DNA from: Ornithinimicrobium cavernae
Lineage (GTDB): Bacteria; Actinomycetota; Actinomycetes; Actinomycetales; Dermatophilaceae
Length of the DNA stretch: 64,000 nt
Reading direction: 5' to 3'
Assembly (NCBI RefSeq): GCF_003121625.1
Contig: NZ_QDDJ01000017.1
Span: forward strand, 62,001-126,000
In this document: positions 62,091-64,000 of the stretch, piece after piece
How the letters are laid out: every line of letters begins with the position of its first letter
Numbering within the stretch: position 1 is the stretch's first letter
Made by a program: the position numbers and the translations under genes
The notes under the pieces: model-generated
What the model was told of the DNA's origin: nothing
The model's input: only the letters and a program-made list of their open reading frames with translations
The model's database searches: none

Positions 62091-64000
62091 GCGGATTCCT
62101 CTGGAGAAGTGGGACGGGTGGGGGTTGGCTGGAAGCCGAGCGAACTGGCGGCGAAGGTAAGGACCGCGGTGCGCTCGTCGATCTGCTCGGAGAGCGAGCG
62201 GCCCGTGAAGTGGCCGGCATCGCGCGAGACACGTAGGAGGACCGGGTCGTCGCCGCCCTGAGCGTGGCGGAGCCGCTCGAAGAAGGCGTAGCTGTGCGGT
62301 CCGGGTGGGACGCGGTCATCCCTGTCCGCGGTGAGGAGGAGGGTGGCAGGGTAGGCCTCACCGTCACGCAGCGAGTGCAGCGGCGAGCACTGCTCCAGGT
62401 CCGCGCGCTGCTCCGGGATCTCGAGGTCGCCGAACTCCTGGACCCACCCGTGCCCTGCGGTGAAGAGGTGGAAGCGCAAGAGGTCGAGAACAGCGACTTC
62501 CGGCACGACCCCGGCGAAGAGGTCAGGACGCTGCGTCATAGCCGCCGCAACCATGAGGCCGCCGTTGGACATGCCGTTGGTGACGACGCCTCGTGGGCCG
62601 CACCAGCCGTGCTCCGAGAACCACGACGCGCAGGCGACCAGGTCGTCGACACCGCGCTGCTTGTGGGGCGTGGTCGCCGAGAGGTGCCAGTGCGAGCCGA
62701 GCTCGCCGCCCCCGCGGATGCCGGCCAGGGCCAGGACGCCTCCTGCCTCGACCCAGGCCCGTTGCCAAGGCTGGTAACCGCTGGCCAGGAAGTGTTGGCC
62801 GTAGCCGCCGTAGGTGAGGAGCAGGACCGCCGCCGAGCCGTCCGCCGTCGTTGAAGCCTGACGGAAGATGCGCAGTGGCACCCTTGTGCCATCGGCGCTG
62901 GTGGCCCACACCAACTCGGTGACCACGGGCACCGTCGTCTCGCTGCCCCACCGTAGGAGCTCCGTGGTGGTGCCGGACTCCGCATCGTGGACAAGCACGG
63001 CCTGGGGGCCGAGGGGGAGTTGGATGTGCACGAGCATCCGGTGGTCGCCGGGGATCGTCTCCTCGACAGACGTGATGAAGGCTCCGGTGGGCATCTCCAC
63101 CCGGGTGGTGGTGCCGCCGGGCAGGTCGTGGCTCTCCAGGGCACTCTCTTCGAGACCGTGCCGCACAGTGAAGAGGCGGGACCCGACCAGGCGAGTGTCG
63201 TTGGCCTCCAGTGGCGTTGATGCCTCCGGCACCACTGTGCGGCGGACCCCGGTGGCCAGGCAAACAGCCTCTACCGCGCCGTCCGGTGCCTCGACGCTGG
63301 TTGCGACGAGGAGCTCGTCGCCGTGCAGTCCGACGACGGTAGTCGGTCCCTCCCCATCGATCACCGTGCTCCATGCGCCGGAGTCAGGATCACGGACGTG
63401 AATCCGCGCAGGGGCGATCCCGACAGCCTCCTCGACCACGAGGCGGCGCCCGCCGTCGAATGCTCTGGGGAACATCCAGGTGGCGGTATCGCGCGAGAGC
63501 AGTACCTGATCCTCGTCCTGGGGCGTGGTGAGGGTGTGCAGACGGATGCTGGTGCCGCCGTTCGGCGCGAGGAGCTCCTGACCGGCGGGCGGTGCCGGGA
63601 ACTGTAGGTAGGCGCACGTACCCGTCCCGGTCCAGGCCAGAGTCGTGGCCTTCAAACCGGTGAGAACCTCGGGTAGCGCCTCACGGGTGGTGAGGTCGAG
63701 GAAGTGGACGGTAGCCCAGTCGGCACCACCGACGATGGTCGACCAAACCAGCACGGTGCCGCTGGGATTGAGCTGAATCGATGTGATCGCCACGGAACCG
63801 TCCGGCGATAGGAGGGAGGCGTCGATGAGCCGCTCACTGCCCGCCCCGGTCACGACAAAGACCGAGGCCTGTGCCTCTCCGGACGGCCGGCGGAGCTCGT
63901 AGCGGTGCTCGCCGAAGGCCAGTACGGCCAGGACAGCATCCTCGGACAGCAGGGAGGTGAGCTCACGACGGAACCAGGGCTCAGAGGGTTGCTCGGATAA
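62087..64000 (-). CDS. Prolyl oligopeptidase-like S9 peptidase (5' end outside window)
   Basis: At least 638 codons; the frame stays open from the window edge, beginning LSEQPSEPWFRRELTSLLSE, so the start lies upstream. The N-terminal part is a beta-propeller; then comes the alpha/beta hydrolase with nucleophile Ser in GMSNGG, Asp in LTADRDDRVPPG, and His in DAGHFTG. It cuts short, often proline-containing, peptides. It is the first known gene of the importer operon, so imported peptides are probably its substrates. Confidence 0.88.
   Translation of the reverse strand, partial: LSEQPSEPWFRRELTSLLSEDAVLAVLAFGEHRYELRRPSGEAQASVFVVTGAGSERLIDASLLSPDGSVAITSIQLNPSGTVLVWSTIVGGADWATVHFLDLTTREALPEVLTGLKATTLAWTGTGTCAYLQFPAPPAGQELLAPNGGTSIRLHTLTTPQDEDQVLLSRDTATWMFPRAFDGGRRLVVEEAVGIAPARIHVRDPDSGAWSTVIDGEGPTTVVGLHGDELLVATSVEAPDGAVEAVCLATGVRRTVVPEASTPLEANDTRLVGSRLFTVRHGLEESALESHDLPGGTTTRVEMPTGAFITSVEETIPGDHRMLVHIQLPLGPQAVLVHDAESGTTTELLRWGSETTVPVVTELVWATSADGTRVPLRIFRQASTTADGSAAVLLLTYGGYGQHFLASGYQPWQRAWVEAGGVLALAGIRGGGELGSHWHLSATTPHKQRGVDDLVACASWFSEHGWCGPRGVVTNGMSNGGLMVAAAMTQRPDLFAGVVPEVAVLDLLRFHLFTAGHGWVQEFGDLEIPEQRADLEQCSPLHSLRDGEAYPATLLLTADRDDRVPPGPHSYAFFERLRHAQGGDDPVLLRVSRDAGHFTGRSLSEQIDERTAVLTFAASSLGFQPTPTRPTSPEESA

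Overview
This is a high-GC actinobacterial chromosome segment. The layout of the division and cell-wall cluster (mraZ, rsmH, ftsL, ftsI, murF, mraY, murD, ftsW, murG, murC, ftsQ, ftsZ), the mycothiol-type enzyme family, many GTG starts and a DivIVA-domain protein point to Actinomycetota. My best guess is Micrococcales near Intrasporangiaceae or Ornithinimicrobiaceae, which is inference from style and not a search result. No rRNA, tRNA, CRISPR array, transposase or integrase was seen.

Region by region. 0-4.4 kb, minus strand: a NarL-type two-component system followed by an ABC exporter. 4.6-8.5 kb, plus strand: a secreted 776-residue coiled-coil protein, a one-repeat cell-wall-binding protein and a glycine-rich membrane-anchored protein. 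8.5-13.1 kb, minus strand: a moxR / DUF58 / transglutaminase operon with a 32-bp tandem repeat array upstream. 13.5-29.1 kb: a DinB-like enzyme, then the cell-wall cluster. That cluster starts at an MraZ-box promoter, has a 390-bp C-rich leader between mraZ and rsmH, lacks murE and murB, and ends at a strong terminator after ftsZ.

29.1-37.8 kb: a complete-looking Tad/Flp pilus locus (two Flp pilins, TadE, a TadG-like protein, RcpC, TadZ, TadA, TadB, TadC) lies between ftsZ and pgeF, where these two genes are normally neighbours. A long DivIVA-domain coiled-coil protein follows tadC in the same run of genes, and then pgeF. A 17-bp sequence in front of the main pilin gene also occurs, with one mismatch, in front of the secreted coiled-coil gene 25 kb away. 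I think this is the most interesting system in the window: a pilus locus embedded in the division cluster, with its own polar-scaffold-like protein and a possible shared regulon with a secreted coiled-coil protein.

38.6-46.3 kb: a frameshifted gene, a tiny membrane ORF, an Lrp regulator divergent from a D-cysteine desulfhydrase-like enzyme, and a TrmB/LuxR-like regulator divergent from a giant secreted subtilase. 46.3-55.2 kb, minus strand: a nine-gene catabolic operon (TRAP transporter, CaiB-, CaiD- and CaiC-like enzymes, TetR, quinone-reductase-like enzyme, AhpD-like protein) read from a promoter with a 24-bp perfect palindrome. Immediately upstream of it lies a decayed copy of the 3' end of the subtilase gene, so the operon sits between an intact and a broken copy of the same sequence. 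55.4-56.5 kb: a small membrane protein and a truncated methyltransferase. 56.6-64 kb, minus strand: a prolyl-oligopeptidase-like gene (running off the window end) and a peptide ABC importer.
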